64,000 bases of DNA from Apostichopus japonicus (lineage: Eukaryota > Echinodermata > Holothuroidea > Aspidochirotida > Stichopodidae), in NCBI RefSeq assembly GCF_037975245.1, contig NC_092575.1, positions 12,199,001 through 12,263,000 of the forward strand, given 5' to 3'. Shown in pieces: positions 1 through 12,654 of this stretch (positions are counted from its first letter, which is position 1; each line of letters begins with the position of its first letter). A program made the translations under genes and the position numbers. The notes below the pieces were generated by a model that saw only the letters and a program-made list of their open reading frames with translations, had not been told where the DNA came from and ran no database searches.

Positions 1-762
1 GTGCTATATGCATATTTTCCTTGAGGGGGGGGGGGGGAGGGCTTGATGGAGTGATGTGTATACGCAAATAAGATAATACAATAAGAGTTATAAAGGGTAC
101 TTAATATAAGGCTGCATCAGTCCAATCGAATTTCTGCAAAGTGCCCTTTGATGTCGGTGCCCCCCCCCCAGATTAAAAGGGCTTCCGCCGCCCTTGCCTT
201 CAACTTGCATTATGCGTTGTTCGAATCACGTATAATGACCATGGAAATATAACTATATAACGTTTGACGTCACATCCGATTACACGACGATCTTCCACCT
301 TTAAGTTAATTACTTCAAGTACTCGTTCCATGCGTCGCTGGCCGTAGAGAATCGTATACCAGTTTGTACCCGTGCTATTATTCTAGTATCGTCACATGTA
401 CTCGAACTATGTTGATAACTCGATGAGTTTAGCGGAGTCTATGTATAATGGGACTAATACAAGATTGTATACTCATGCATGGTTTGGTCATTAAACTCGT
501 ACTCATGATGTTGTACTCGAATTACAAATCTACTTTTGGACTATAATGTGTATAGTTTCGACAAGTCATGCATGATCCAACAAAAGCGAACATTTCGGAC
601 AAAAAAACAGTAGCATACCGCATCTTCTTTTGTCTATGGTTTGCCATGATTGTCTTTTTATTTTTCTGATCCTATCATACTAATTATACATCCAGAATGC
701 TTAACACACATTTGATGTAATTTTCTCATGCTTTGATGCATCGATTAATAAATTCTTGTATA
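1..762. other. Non-coding, no gene recognised
   Basis: AT-rich sequence with short G and C homopolymer runs near 25-40 and 161-170. All reading frames are short and broken. I see no exon-like segment, RNA gene or repeat family here. Confidence 0.5.
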
Positions 763-863
763 CCCACTCCCCACTCTACGGTCGAAACCCACTCCCCACC
801 CCACGGTCGAAACCCACTCCCGATCCCAAGGTCGAAACCCACTCCCCTACCCCACGGTCGAAA
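763..863. repeat. 25-bp tandem repeat, four copies
   Basis: Four consecutive units each start with CCCACTCCC and end with GGTCGAAA. Units begin at 763, 788, 813 and 838; the last is 26 bp. The strand is C-rich and G-poor, and unit 3 carries several substitutions. Short open frames through it on both strands follow from the repeat and are not evidence of a gene. Confidence 0.85.
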
Positions 864-2504
864 TACAGTAGATTTGACTAACTTCAAAATAACAGCGCTC
901 CCAAGTGTGACTTCCAACACCATATCATTTATTTCCTTTGAAAATTTTGTAAAATATTGTAAACTATGAAATTTAGGACTACAAAAGGCAAATGACGGCA
1001 ATCGATATTGCGTTGGATGAGAGGAGTTTGGTGGGGGTGGGTTTACGTCAAGCTACCGTGAAATAACCAACCTCAGATGGTTAGGGGTAAAAATTCATAA
1101 AACGAAAGAAATAAATATAATAAAATAAAAGACGTATTTAAGTTACCATTCAAATTGTTTGTAGAATATCAAATTGTTTGTAGAATATCTAAAGTAAATT
1201 TTTTTTTTATCTCCGAAAAGTCATCCTTTAAACTTCTTTTGATCGCATCCAATACATCTATCGTTTTCTGAGGGGGACCCCTTGTCACTCCCACTTCATT
1301 CTTTCAATCCATCGATAGGAGTCCACCCACTCCCCCTTCAAGTAAAAAAAAGTTAACTAGATGACAAATTACTTGCTTAGTCCCACAGATATAGTTAAAA
1401 CAAGATGAATCGTTCACGGAACAAGACACTATCATCTTTTAAAAATTCTTACCTGAGGTCTGATCGAAAGAAATATTCTAAAAAATAAGAAAAAAAAAAT
1501 CTAATTTTTTTTTTAGGGGAAAAAAGATGTAAATAATTGGTTTTTATGACAAAACTGATACATATCATAAACGATTGCGCAATTTTCCTTGAGCATACCT
1601 TCAAGGCAAATAAACATTTTATTTCCGTCGGAAATAGTTCATGAATAACTAGCAGATTCCAAACTTATCTTGTTGATTAGAAAAAAAAAAAGCGAAATGA
1701 AGTCATTTCCTACTTTGTCAACTTTCTTTTCCACTCTTCTTCTCTCTGTATTCATAGTTTCTGTAGACCCCGAGGGGGATTTTGGAGGAGGATTTAAAGA
1801 ATTTTCAAAACAAAATGTTAATAACTGTCATTTTCTTTTGGCGGAAACCTATTCATAAAGAATAACGAAATAAAAGTTGTAATATATCGCTGGTATAATG
1901 CATCATCAATGCGGCGAACATTGCACTATGGGAGTCAATCCTCTTGAAATGCTAATAAAGATGGAAAACAAAATGAAGTCGAGGGTAGGCGGATGCTGTC
2001 ACTTTTGATAAAGACAATGCTCGCTCAACAAAACTCTAGGTCTGGGGGGTAGGGTTACGATGTAAGAGTCATCAACCCTACCACTTTTGAAGCGAGAAAA
2101 AAAAAGTTTTAACAAAATAAAATAAAATATTTACACCTTCTGAGAAATTAGATAATATGAATAAAAGAGAAACTGTTATTAAACGCTATCGTGTGTATTG
2201 TATTCGGTGGGGCAAGTTTATTAATATTTTTCTAGTCTTTTTTTGGGCTTCAGCTGTTGTATATGAATTATATATTTAATTCCTTCACGATCGTACACAA
2301 TGAGTAGAGTGTATTGGCCTAGTTGAAGAGAAAAGGACAACAAGTGGCGAGGTTACGTGAGGACAAAACGAAGGCAAAAAAAAAAAAAAGTTAAAAAAGT
2401 CTACAAAACAAAGGAATTAGAAGACCAAACGTCCTGGCCTGCAGTATATGTGGTTTAAACTTTTATTTATTATAAATCCTTGTTATCATCTTTTATATTT
2501 GTTT
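864..2504. other. Non-coding, no gene recognised
   Basis: AT-rich sequence with A-runs and no coding signal that I can support. The 62-residue frame at 1670-1858 starts at a non-ATG codon and has no recognisable domain or splice context. Confidence 0.5.
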
Positions 2505-2564
2505 TGAAATCGTAGTGAGTTGGAAAATCCAGAACAGAGAAAAAACTCCCAGCATCCACCGGGA
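2505..2564 (-). mobile_element. Tail fragment of the TA-flanked tRNA-bearing element
   Basis: This roughly 60-bp segment contains the block GTAGTGAGTTGGAAAATCC followed by AGAACAG and a GAAAAAACT-like stretch. It matches the 3' tail of the element found more completely at 12.65-12.99 kb and 54.18-54.50 kb. It stops inside the GGTGGAGGC end of the tRNA-like part and then runs into a short TA stretch. Nothing upstream of the tail is kept, so it is a truncated copy. Confidence 0.75.
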
Positions 2565-3560
2565 TATATATTTATCTAGCATTGATACTTACTATTCCTC
2601 ATTACATCGATATAAGATACATATAAACTCCGAATCCACAGGTTTTATTCCCAGGTAGAAAGAAACAAAATGGCAGAAGATTCACTTCGGATTTTACTTC
2701 TTATTCTTACTTCTTATTGCAATGAACCTTGATTGACACCAATAAGTATACCGAGGAGAATTAAACCACAAAAATAAATTTTTAAGAGGCTGAAGATATT
2801 ATTCATGACACCAACTCCTCCTCCATCCTTCAAAAATGAAAAGAACACTTTTCAGAATATTGTTATAAACAACTATATCCATCAAGGCATATATATATAT
2901 AAACATAGGCCTTTTTGTATCATTATTTATCGTATTTTTGACGATCTGGTTTAATAATTTAATCCCATAAGGTGAATACTTCTATTTTAATTGGGTGGTT
3001 CTGCTGGTCGGATGTTTGCCATGTATGAAACCTTTCAAACTGGCTTGAAGGATCTTTAACGTGAGCTTCTCATAAGAGTATATACGAAAAATGTTAATTT
3101 TAACTTTTACTTCACACTTCCTTCAGATGGATATTAATATTTTGATCACAGCTACCAAAGTAATTTCTGTTGGTCATGTTTGTTTCTATATAACTATAAA
3201 AAAAAGTACACAAAGCCCAACTATCATATTAAGCTGATAAGACAGAAATCTTTGGGAGATGTTTGCGAGTTATCATAGTTTACAAGCCATTTCTGGGAAG
3301 CTCTCATCTTGTAAACCTGTGATGTCATAGTTACCACTATAGGATAGGAGGAACAAAGGGCACCATGACATCCATCATTTTAGACTTCATCAAGTCATCA
3401 GCTTAAATTGAGAAAAATCTCTAGAATGGAATAAATTATTTTTCTTAGCTGTTTGGAGTAAGTCATTTCATGAAAGTTTTCTCCATTGCATCCACCAATG
3501 ATTGGGCTGGGTCTGTGTCTCCTTCCAGAGATACATTTTGGACATTACCAAATTGATCTC

Positions 3561-3654
3561 TCAGTAACCTCTGGGTGCAATCGAGTTACCAGCGGGATAC
3601 ATTTTATGCAATTCATGGAGGAAGGCCTCTATATCTTGCTTCTGAATTACATTC
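3561..3654 (-). CDS. Possible terminal exon, unrecognised protein
   Basis: On the minus strand, an acceptor-like CTCAG at 3659-3655 is followed by one base and then 30 open codons to a TGA at 3563-3561. The translation includes QKQDIEAFLHELHKMYP and ends APRGY. It looks like an amphipathic helix and is more protein-like than the surrounding frames. I recognise no family. Nothing else here proves transcription, so this is a lead only. It needs a phase-2 donor upstream, as does the segment at 4442-4532, so the two could only be alternative last exons. Confidence 0.2.
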
Positions 3655-4441
3655 CTGAGCATAGATATATTAACATACTGTACAGTAACACTAAAGAATG
3701 ATGCAAGCACAGAAACAAAAATATAGAATAAAAGTTAATACATCAATGAATCAAAAAAAAAAAGAAGCTTTTTAAAGAGCGAATATCATGTTAAAAGCCA
3801 GGGAACATATGACCTCTCTCTCTTTCTCAAAAATTTCATGATACAAAGTTTTGTTCTCTTCACTGGGACGATCATGCATGCAAGAGTCCGATCCTAAGTG
3901 AAAAATGTTCCAATTCACACTGCCATCGTCAAAGGTTTAAGTGATCTCTAATCCTCTTATCCTGGTTTGATCTCACTCCTGAGATCTGATCTAGAAAGCA
4001 TTTGATCCAAAGGAAATCAGTCTCTCTCTCAGACTGATCCTCCATCGTTCTCAAGTTGCCCGGGATCAGAACTGACCGAAGAATCGGTAGTTTGAGTTCT
4101 GCTATTCAGAAGATAACAGTAGTGGAGAGGTGGTCACTATTTTCCGATGACCTAGCTCTCTCTCTCTCCCACTCTAGAGATGATTTCTCTGTCAGAATTT
4201 ACGTGAAGACATGACAAACCAAATCCATCTTAAGTCTCCTCTTCGGACCTGGATTAGGAACTCTTCCTGGTCTCTCAATTTCATAGGATGACCTGATGTG
4301 ATCAAGAAAGATTAAGAAACTGAATTGGTAAATGGAGATAAACATATATATATGTGCATGCAACAAATAATATACACAAAGTAAATTGAAATTTTTTAAA
4401 GTAAAGACTAATTTAAAGTTTACAATTAATTTTTTAAAGAG

Positions 4442-4532
4442 TTATAAAGACTTGTACAGCAGCTCTTTGAATTTCGGTTCACATTTCTTCCAAATTGACC
4501 CAGCTGCCTTGTATTTCTCAATAAAGAAAAGA
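4442..4532 (-). CDS. Possible terminal exon, unrecognised protein
   Basis: On the minus strand, a pyrimidine-containing stretch ending ATTTGCAG leads into one base plus 29 codons and TAA. The peptide includes IEKYKAAGSIWKKCEPKFKE, which is lysine-rich and charged. The acceptor is convincing, but no homologous family comes to mind and no upstream exon in matching phase was found. Confidence 0.2.
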
Positions 4533-4636
4533 CTGCAAATAATTACAAACAAACACTTGCAAATGGACATTCACAAACAGACACACTTGTTATAGACTTT
4601 TCTACCAACAGAAGGTCCATTAGTTAGTCCAATTAC

Positions 4637-4711
4637 AGATCTTGTTCCAATCTTCAACATTTTGTCGTCTGGACACTTTCTTAGCGGCATAGCTATTAGC
4701 ACAGTTTAAAA
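4637..4711 (-). CDS. Possible internal exon, unrecognised protein
   Basis: This 75-bp minus-strand segment lies between an acceptor-like CCACCGCAG and a donor-like GTAATT. One frame is open throughout and reads LNCANSYAAKKVSRRQNVED and then WNKI. It is phase 1 at both ends. Its phase does not join directly to the neighbouring candidate exons, so any gene model would need further exons. Chance occurrence is possible. Confidence 0.15.
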
Positions 4712-4936
4712 CTGCGGTGGAAATTCCTCAATTTTGGATTTTCACTCCATTTGTTTTTTTTTTCAAATGCAAATTTTGCTAGTCAAGCTAATGAGCTCTA
4801 TTGAAACAAGAGTTTGGTATAAACATGCATAGTGTAAGACTTGATAAAAATCAACTAAAAAAAATCTGATTTGACCATATCTATTCCATTGGCAGCTGGA
4901 CAATGTCACAATTATTTTAAAGAGTAAAATATTTAC

Positions 4937-5062
4937 ACTGCCAGTTGAAAACCCTTTGTCAATATCTTGTTCCCAACTTGAGTTAAATGGTTGATTTAAT
5001 GTAACCTGTTTTGAACCGCTTAGACCTTTGAGTTCTCCATGGAATTCATCCCAGAAGATGGT
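4937..5062 (-). CDS. Possible internal exon, unrecognised protein
   Basis: A 126-bp minus-strand segment follows a CATCACAG acceptor and precedes a GTAAAT donor. It is open for exactly 42 codons, phase 0 at both ends. The peptide contains FWDEFHGELKGLSG and NQPFNSSWEQDIDKGF, with protein-like composition. No family is recognised. The polypyrimidine tract is weak. Confidence 0.22.
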
Positions 5063-5439
5063 CTGTGATGTCATTGCAGCAAATTTTAATAATGTAATAA
5101 TCCTTTGTTTTACTTTTGGAATGTTTGAATATTGTTGAATGAGGTTGAATATACATTATTAAGTGAGTAACATATCATAAAGAAAAATAAAAGCATTTCC
5201 AACTGATCAGCCGTTATCGATGACATTATTCACGCTGCTGCTGTTACCAGATGCTTTCACAAAATATCCCCAAAATTTGACAAAAATCATTTCTTCTACA
5301 AAAAAATTGTGGTTGTGATTTTGGCCTGATGATGCAGAAAAAGTCCATCATATTTGTGAAGTGATCAACTTCAGCCGACGGAATATCCCTTTGACTTTGT
5401 CCAAAAATAGAGTTAATGTTTCAAGGTTAACGAACAAAC

Positions 5440-5683
5440 TGTATCAAGGCCAAGGCCTTCTCACACCATTTTTACAACACTGTGAACCCCTCGTCACTAG
5501 TAACTTGTCACACCCGATACACCCCAGTGTGCGGGGTCTCCATTTACACTCCTGGGTGAAGAGAGGCAATGGAGATACAGTGCCTTGCCCAAGGACACAA
5601 CGTAACAATCTGGCCCGGGACTCGAACCTCCAATCCTTATCTCCGTTTGCCGTAGCCATTTGATCACGACACCCCGCCAAAAT
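5440..5683 (-). mobile_element. tRNA-derived SINE with a conserved-type core
   Basis: Read on the minus strand, the element starts with a tRNA-like head. It has an A-box-like stretch near 5675-5660 and a B box GGTTCGAGTCCC near 5631-5620. The body follows with GTGTCCTTGGGCAAGGCACT, then CTCTTCACCCAGGAGTG and AAATGGAGACC. That body resembles central domains shared by SINEs of many marine animals (Nin-DC or Meta types are candidates; not verified). The head is decayed, so the copy is old. A 3' simple-repeat tail is not obvious. Confidence 0.75.
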
Positions 5684-8600
5684 ACAAGCTTGCATTAATA
5701 TTACAGTCACTCCTTGAATTGAGGTTCTCTCTCAGTGTGTCCGCTTGATGAGAATACCGCTCTTTGCGACTGTATTTCTGGATACGTAAAATTTTGACAA
5801 TTAACGGATGTAATCGAAGGGAAAGTGTTTTTTTTTCTTTTTGAGGACTGGCAGTAAACATGATTACCCATTTATCTGCTCACTCAGGTGCAAACCTCAA
5901 GTGGGATTTTACTGCTCCCTGAATCCCAACTACTTTTTTTTCCGGTCTGAGACATTTGATTCTTCCTCCGGTTTAACACTTACTCAAATCGTCAGCTGGA
6001 AATATTTTTTCAAGCAGCAAAAAAAAACTCTAGGAAAACTTGCTAGAGTAGCTCTTGAATTTTTTTTATTCCCCAGCTAAATAAATATATAATATTACCC
6101 AAACTAATAAATTGATGCTACAGTAAATAAAGCTCAGAGTACCTTTAAAACAAGCCAACAATTAGTTTAGATGCCCTTCTCAATTTAAAATAAAAGTGAA
6201 TAGGGAGTGACAAGGAATAATTTCAATGCTGACATACAAGTTTCAAAAGTACACTGCAAGGGCAGGGTCATTGAAGATTACACCCAAGCATTTTATGATG
6301 GCATGGCAACTACTATTTGGGGGTCCATTTCTAGGTATATTCCATATTTTTATAAATAAACTTTGTGAAGAATAGCTTTATTATATATTATGCTGATAAG
6401 AACTTAAGCAATTCCAACCGTGAACAAAGGCATGAGCCAGACAACAGACGCCCGCAGCAAATTTAACTATTGTTTGATTAAACTGACACCTATTTATGAA
6501 ATTGACAATTATAATAATCATTGACCTCTTACCTCCAAACCAAACCAAATCATATATAATAATATATATATCTCTGTATAGATATCTTTTTAGATCATAT
6601 TCTACCTGTCCATAAAATGTAAAACAGGGATTTGATGTCATATACAAACCATTGAATTCCTTTTTAATTGACTTGATTGAGTTAGGATTGTACAATTGGG
6701 CAATCTTATAAGCAGAGCCAATTTAAAACAGGTTTAAATTTATTAATTTTACAAATTCATAAATACTCCATTTTGAACTGGTGTACACGCACAATGTTTT
6801 GTCTTTATTAAAAGAGGTCCCAAAATAGTTTTCTGTGTAACGTAACACTGATAAGATACTTGCCAGAGGTTAATCAGACTTTAAGCATATGTGTACACTG
6901 TCCGAGCTAGACACCATTCAGTCGGTCGGTATGCATGTTTAGTCCGTCCGTATGTGTGTTTGTGTCTGTCTTTACACCGGGTACTTTATGTGCAACTATA
7001 CTCAATGAAACCTGATATGTTTGTCTGGGGATAATTTCCACAGTCTGTATCCCGGATATAATGCTGCACAAATACCGAGACCACATTATATACTATATTA
7101 GTTTAACGAAGGACCTTACTCATATCTAAATAATATCCATTTGAATATGCATAAAAAAAACACAAAAAAAAAAAAACATTGTGTCCCACAACTTCATCTG
7201 TTTGCATTTGGCAGTCCTTAAAACTAACCAACTTTTGTCATTAGTAGTGTAATTCTTTTTGAATTTAAACTCATAAGAGCATTGTTTCCAGGATCAGTTC
7301 TCTTCCCTCTACGACCTTTACCCTATATTAGGTCATTAATTCAAAGCAAACTGCAACTTATCAAGCCTGGTTTTTTCCTCTTTTTTTTCTTCTTCCATCT
7401 TTACAATACTCCCTATTAGTAAAAAACTTTGCACAAGATGTTTGATAGTTTAAATATGAAGTATGCAAGAATCTCGGTAACTCATTCCCCTCCCATTCCA
7501 CCCACCACCCCACCCATGTATTACCCTAACAGAAAAAGTAGGAGGAAATGGACAGAAATGAAATAGCTATTTCTAACACACAGAACCGAGAACTGCAAAC
7601 AAGAAACTGGGTAATATTAATACGGACACTGCCAGCAATTTCCACAAATGATAATTCTAGATTTTCATAATTACAGAGGTAGTAGATGTTGTAGTTTTAT
7701 TTCTCTCATTCTTTTGTTTTGTCCACTATCACCTGCCCCCCTCCTTATCAATCATTGTCGTTCGTGGCGTACCGTAACCGTACCTTCAAAAGTGTGAACA
7801 AATCTGTCACCCATCAAGGTGTAAAAAAAATGGTAAACGCCAATTCCATGTTACCAAGGCAACAAAACTTTATTTTGACAATGCAGAACAAGCCTTTAGG
7901 GCATCAAAATTCTAAAATGTCTCATAGTACCTATTCATTTTTGAATGGACGACCCTGACCGACTTCTGATTAAAGTTTAAAAGAGAAGGTAAAAAAGAAT
8001 TAAAAAAAGACAAAAAGAGAATAAAATAAAATAACTTTGTATTACAAATTAATATTTTTTAAATTTATTTATATGTTTTTTTTTTATCAACACCAACACG
8101 GAGTGGAACAATATCAGTTTTTTTTGCAGGGCATGTTATAAATGTTCAAAGGACAAAATTTTTGGCAGCCCAATAAAAAAAAAAGAAAAAAAAAATGAAA
8201 GATAAAGGTACGGGCAAAGTAGGACTTGGAGTCACCTTGACATATAAGATGATAGAGATAAAAATTGATATGGGTAAAGATGTGAACTAATCCTTCTGTA
8301 CGATTTATGTTAACGACCGCTGCCGACATAACACCAACCAGGAATGTCGCTTATAATTTCCAGTAGCGCTCAAATGCTCAGCTTGGTCTCTTTCTTCATA
8401 TCGACAATTTCCAACCAACTGATTTTTTGGTCTGACTTATGGATGGCAGACACCATCCAATCTAAAGTTACGTAGTGAGTAAAATCATACCATTCCACAA
8501 AATCAGGAAACGGTACAAAACAACATCCCCCCAAAAATTGTTAACTTTCAATTTCAGCTTGTTGAGAAGACACTCCCCAAGAGCGTGAAGACAAATAAAA

Positions 8601-8891
8601 AAATAAAATAAAAAATATTGTAACCCAGCTTGAATTTGATCATACAAAACAGTCCAAAATTATTCACACTCCAGACAGAAATTTGGTTCTATTTGCCGAA
8701 AAAGAAACTTTTAATAAGAAATGTCTGAATAAGGAGTTTTTCATTTTTCCAGACTAATTTTCAAGGAGGTGCAAGACATAGAACAATGGTACCCCCTTCC
8801 CCCCTACTTTTTCCTACCTTTGCCCGGCTTTCTCCAGACTGTGTGGGCAACATGCTTTTAAGAAAGGATTATATACTACCAGTCTACCTAA
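5684..8891. other. Gene-free, no clear features
   Basis: AT-rich intergenic or intronic sequence with short homopolymers, for example at 7149-7175 and 8170-8197. The longest frames (about 100 codons, at 6381-6695 minus) have no domain and no splice context. I see no RNA gene. Confidence 0.5.
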
Positions 8892-9296
8892 AGGCCCGGT
8901 CACACTATACCGATTTTTTATCGGAATACTATCCGATTTTCCCAGAGGAATCGAAACAGACAGTTTTTCGTTCGGGTCTTCTAGCCACAGTGAAAAAAGG
9001 ACCTGATTTGCTATCTGTTGAGCCATTCCGATGTGGAATAGCCATCTCCTAACTTTGATATTGACTCCGTTTCCTTTTATCGGTTAGCTATCCGATTTCT
9101 CTTCCGATTTTTATCGTTTTTCGATGTGACGTCACTTCAGAATGTAGTCCGTTCCAGAACCCCTCAGATTTGGAGTAGGTATTCGAATACTCCACTGCAT
9201 TCATTACATTCACTACCACAAACCTCACTCTTCGGCCTAAAATCGGAAAAATCGGACCGTATTCCGATAAAATATCGCTGTAGTGTGACCGGGCCT
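8892..9296. mobile_element. MITE, 405 bp, 16-bp inverted ends, TAA duplication
   Basis: The left end AGGCCCGGTCACACTA (8892-8907) is repeated exactly in inverted form at the right end (9281-9296). It is flanked by TAA at 8889-8891 and 9297-9299, a 3-bp target duplication. There is no transposase frame, so the element is non-autonomous. A 3-bp TNA-type duplication fits the PIF/Harbinger superfamily, although the related IS4EU/ISL2EU group has similar-looking ends. Inside are many copies of ATCGGA/TCCGAT-type motifs in both orientations near both ends, possibly transposase binding sites. Confidence 0.88.
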
Positions 9297-9299
9297 TAA

Positions 9300-11858
9300 T
9301 AAACAGAATAATGGCATAACCATGTAGCATATGAACAAAAATTAGACCAAACTATTATCAGTTCAAAGATCTGGGACACTTTGCTGGACAGAATTATGTA
9401 ATTGTTAAATTAGAAAATTTTGCTGACAACTTTTCAATTTTTGAAAGCATTTGTTACAAAAATGTAACTATAAAATAGAATGACAGAACAAACACCATTA
9501 ACCCCTTTGAAGTGAAATGGCTAATGAAACCGGTTTTCAAATTCACTATCTTTCAAAGGTCATGAGCTACCCAACGAATCTCAGAGAGATCCATTTTGCC
9601 TTTCCTGAATGAATAAATTGAAACTTTATCCAACATGAAAGAAATCTCTGTTTATCCTCTCCTAATCCCCCTCCCAACCCCCAATCCAACCCACACAACT
9701 CCACAACATTTAACAGAATATAACAGGTAATCTTTACAACTAACTTCTGTTCAGAAGGAATTTGCTTCACTTTCAGCAGAGGCAAAGCAGGCCAGGCCAG
9801 GAACAATTATGTCCCAAGGCCCCCCTTCTATTGATGCACTCTTCATGTTTTATAAATATATTATGAAAAAATTAGAACATATTGTTGTTCATCCCATAAA
9901 TTTTTCCAGGCCCCTCTCCAAAGCCCCCCCCCCCCCCCAAATTGACTCCAAGCCCAGTCACTACACCCGCTCCCTTCCAACCCCACTCTCTCATCAAGCC
10001 TAACCTGCAGCTGCCCCATTACAGATTATGGAAAAAAAAGAAGAGATAAAGATTTTATGAATAATAATTTACTAATTAACCATATTTTGAGTCAAAAATA
10101 CTCAGATCTGTTGATATTTGTGGTCATATTTTGATCAATCCTGCAGAGACAGGTGTTTTGTAAAACTAACTTCTGAAAAAGAGTTAAAGGCATTGAAGAC
10201 TCGCCCCAAACCGTGTGCCACGCTCTGAAAAAGTTAACTTTCTGTTGCTTGCAAGTGAAGTTTTCTCCTTGTCGCTACAAAATGCAGACAGTAATGAAAC
10301 GTGATACCTTGTTATCTTTTATCTAGACCTGAGATGTCCATCGCTGCTATGTGCACTGTGTTGTGGGTATTGACCGTAGCTGTATGTATTGACTGTACAC
10401 TAGTGTCTAATTACCGACGGTAGCAAGCTGTGTGTGTATTTTCTGGGATTGACGGTGGTGTCTAACACTTCTGTTACACCTCATTCAAAACTAGGTCAGA
10501 TTACCGGTATGAGACGTTTCTTTGTGCGCGAGTCTTCACACGCTTTAAACAGGCAGCACACTGCTTTTACATCAGCCGGCATCAATCCAGCTCCTTGTTT
10601 TGCCAGTAAATCGGTATTCTGTATTTGCTTTTTTCATCATTCACTTATTCAAATCCTTAGGTCAAATCTTCAAATTTCCCAAATAATCGCCACAAAAAAA
10701 GGGCCTCAGAACTTGTGATGTTTTCAGGTTAATCAATACAGTGGATCTCATGGCAAGGACTTGAACTATATATAAGCCGACCACTGAAATCTTAAAATGG
10801 AATGGCTTTCTAAAACATTTGTTGAAGATAACAGTTATTTATTCATTACCTAACCTCGATTGAGTGACAGATATATTGACCAACCCCTTCTTTACCACAG
10901 TTTGAGCTAAGTCTGTATCATCGTGTTGAATTACAAAAGCAAAAAAGGAGGTAATTTAACTAAATTTTGTGATTATAATTTACACATAAATTTATCAGAC
11001 CAAAGTTCTGTCAGAATTCTCAATATAATAAATAATAATTCTATACAATATCAAAGCTTGGATGGGATACATATCGTGGTTCCTTTTGTATATCCTTTGT
11101 ATCCTAGCTACATGAAAGGAAATTATTCTCCCCCAGTGAGTGGATGAGTGGGGTTGGGGGGGGGGTGGGGGAGGGGAGGGGGTGATTGTCATCCAAGGCA
11201 TTTTCAACTTCTGGCTATTTAAGTACCACACTCCCTTGCCCAAAGAAAGGGATATCAACAGCTTACTTAACGCACAGTTACTTTTAATACATTGTAGATC
11301 ATTTAAAGATACTGATATCAATCCAGATAGTAATTCTGTAAAACTTTTATTTTCAAGGAATGACCCTTTAAAGATCTGAGGCTCATTAAAAAAGTGACTG
11401 GACTACCAAGTCTAACAAACAGCCCATTATATCAGTTCCTCAGATACGAAACATACCAAAATATAGCAACACACCTTTATGGCCTCATAACATGTTTATC
11501 CCAATAAATATTTTTTGGTTTGTTTTTGACAAGGAATGTTTTCAATGGGTGCTCTGTTGTTTAGATGAATTTAAACGAACATGCTTTGGTTGAATTATTA
11601 GAATTGATTAAACAATGGATTAACATTTTAACATTTAGGCCTGCATATCAAATGTTTTGCTTTAAAGGAGCATTCCTGAAATTAAGCATACTTTTAAAGC
11701 TGTGAAAATCCTGAAAACTGGAATAGCATATATACTTTACTAACACTACTATAAAGCATGCAATTCCGCCTAAATTAAGGTAATCTTGTAAATTAATATC
11801 ATGTAGCATGTAGCTACTGTAAAAGGCATATGAATTGAATATTTGATACGCTGTAGGC
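9300..11858. other. Gene-free, no clear features
   Basis: No supported gene. A C-run lies at 9930-9940 and a G-rich stretch at 11149-11180. Open frames are short and shadow one another on both strands. Confidence 0.5.
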
Positions 11859-11945
11859 CAGGGGTGGGCACGAAATTGATCTTGAGAGCCACAGAGAAAT
11901 TGTATCAAATCCACTTGCAGGTCGCAACACTTAAAAGGTCTATGG
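11859..11945 (+). mobile_element. Possible hAT-type element end
   Basis: The sequence starts CAGGGGTGGGCACGAAATT and continues with GAGAGCCACAGAG. This is the style of terminus common in hAT-superfamily elements of animals. I could not find a matching inverted right end nearby or an 8-bp duplication, so this is either a solo or decayed end or a chance resemblance. Confidence 0.4.
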
Positions 11946-12597
11946 ACACCTATGAACAACATTGTCCTAATCGCTCTAATAGGCATTAGAAATCATGTCA
12001 ATAGCTGCAACTCCCATCAAAATCCATCAATGATTGTTTTTTTCTTAATTCTAGTTTTATTTATGAATAAACATTAGCTAATTATGCACATTGATGATAT
12101 AAAGGGATTGACTACATTATTTTCTGTTGTTATGTTATTCTTTAGTTTGTACAACCTTTGTTTCAAGGACACTGTCCACAGGTTTGTGGCCTGAGGCAAT
12201 TTTTTGAAATATTTTATTGTCTTCTTTGAAAAGAAGATAAAAAAGATGATATATGCGAGCTTGTAATTAGCGGTTAACTTATTAAGGCTAAAATCAGATA
12301 TTTGATGAGCGCAACAATTCCATGTCATAGTTTTGCATATATTTAATTAGTTTCCAAGATTATCAAACCTTCAAAGGTGTATATCTTGGAGCAAAAACAG
12401 CTTTGTCAAAAAATGTCAACAGATTTTGAATGAGATTATCGCACACAAAAATGTTCTGAATATGGGGCAAATTAACTAGGTGTCCATAGTACTTTAAGGA
12501 TGGTACTTTGCATTCTACTGGAAATAACAAAGCACAAATTCCCAATGTATTGTCAGTCCATACTGAAATGAAATATCCTATCACAGGAGGGCCGGAC

Positions 12598-12608
12598 CTA
12601 TATATATT

Positions 12609-12641
<33 letters not shown>

Positions 12642-12654
12642 TGTATATATGTGT
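12598..12654. repeat. TA microsatellite, 5' flank of SINE-like copy 1
   Basis: An AT/TA dinucleotide array with a few interruptions lies immediately left of the tRNA-bearing element. TA arrays adjoin the element's ends at every other copy in this window that retains them. Confidence 0.85.
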
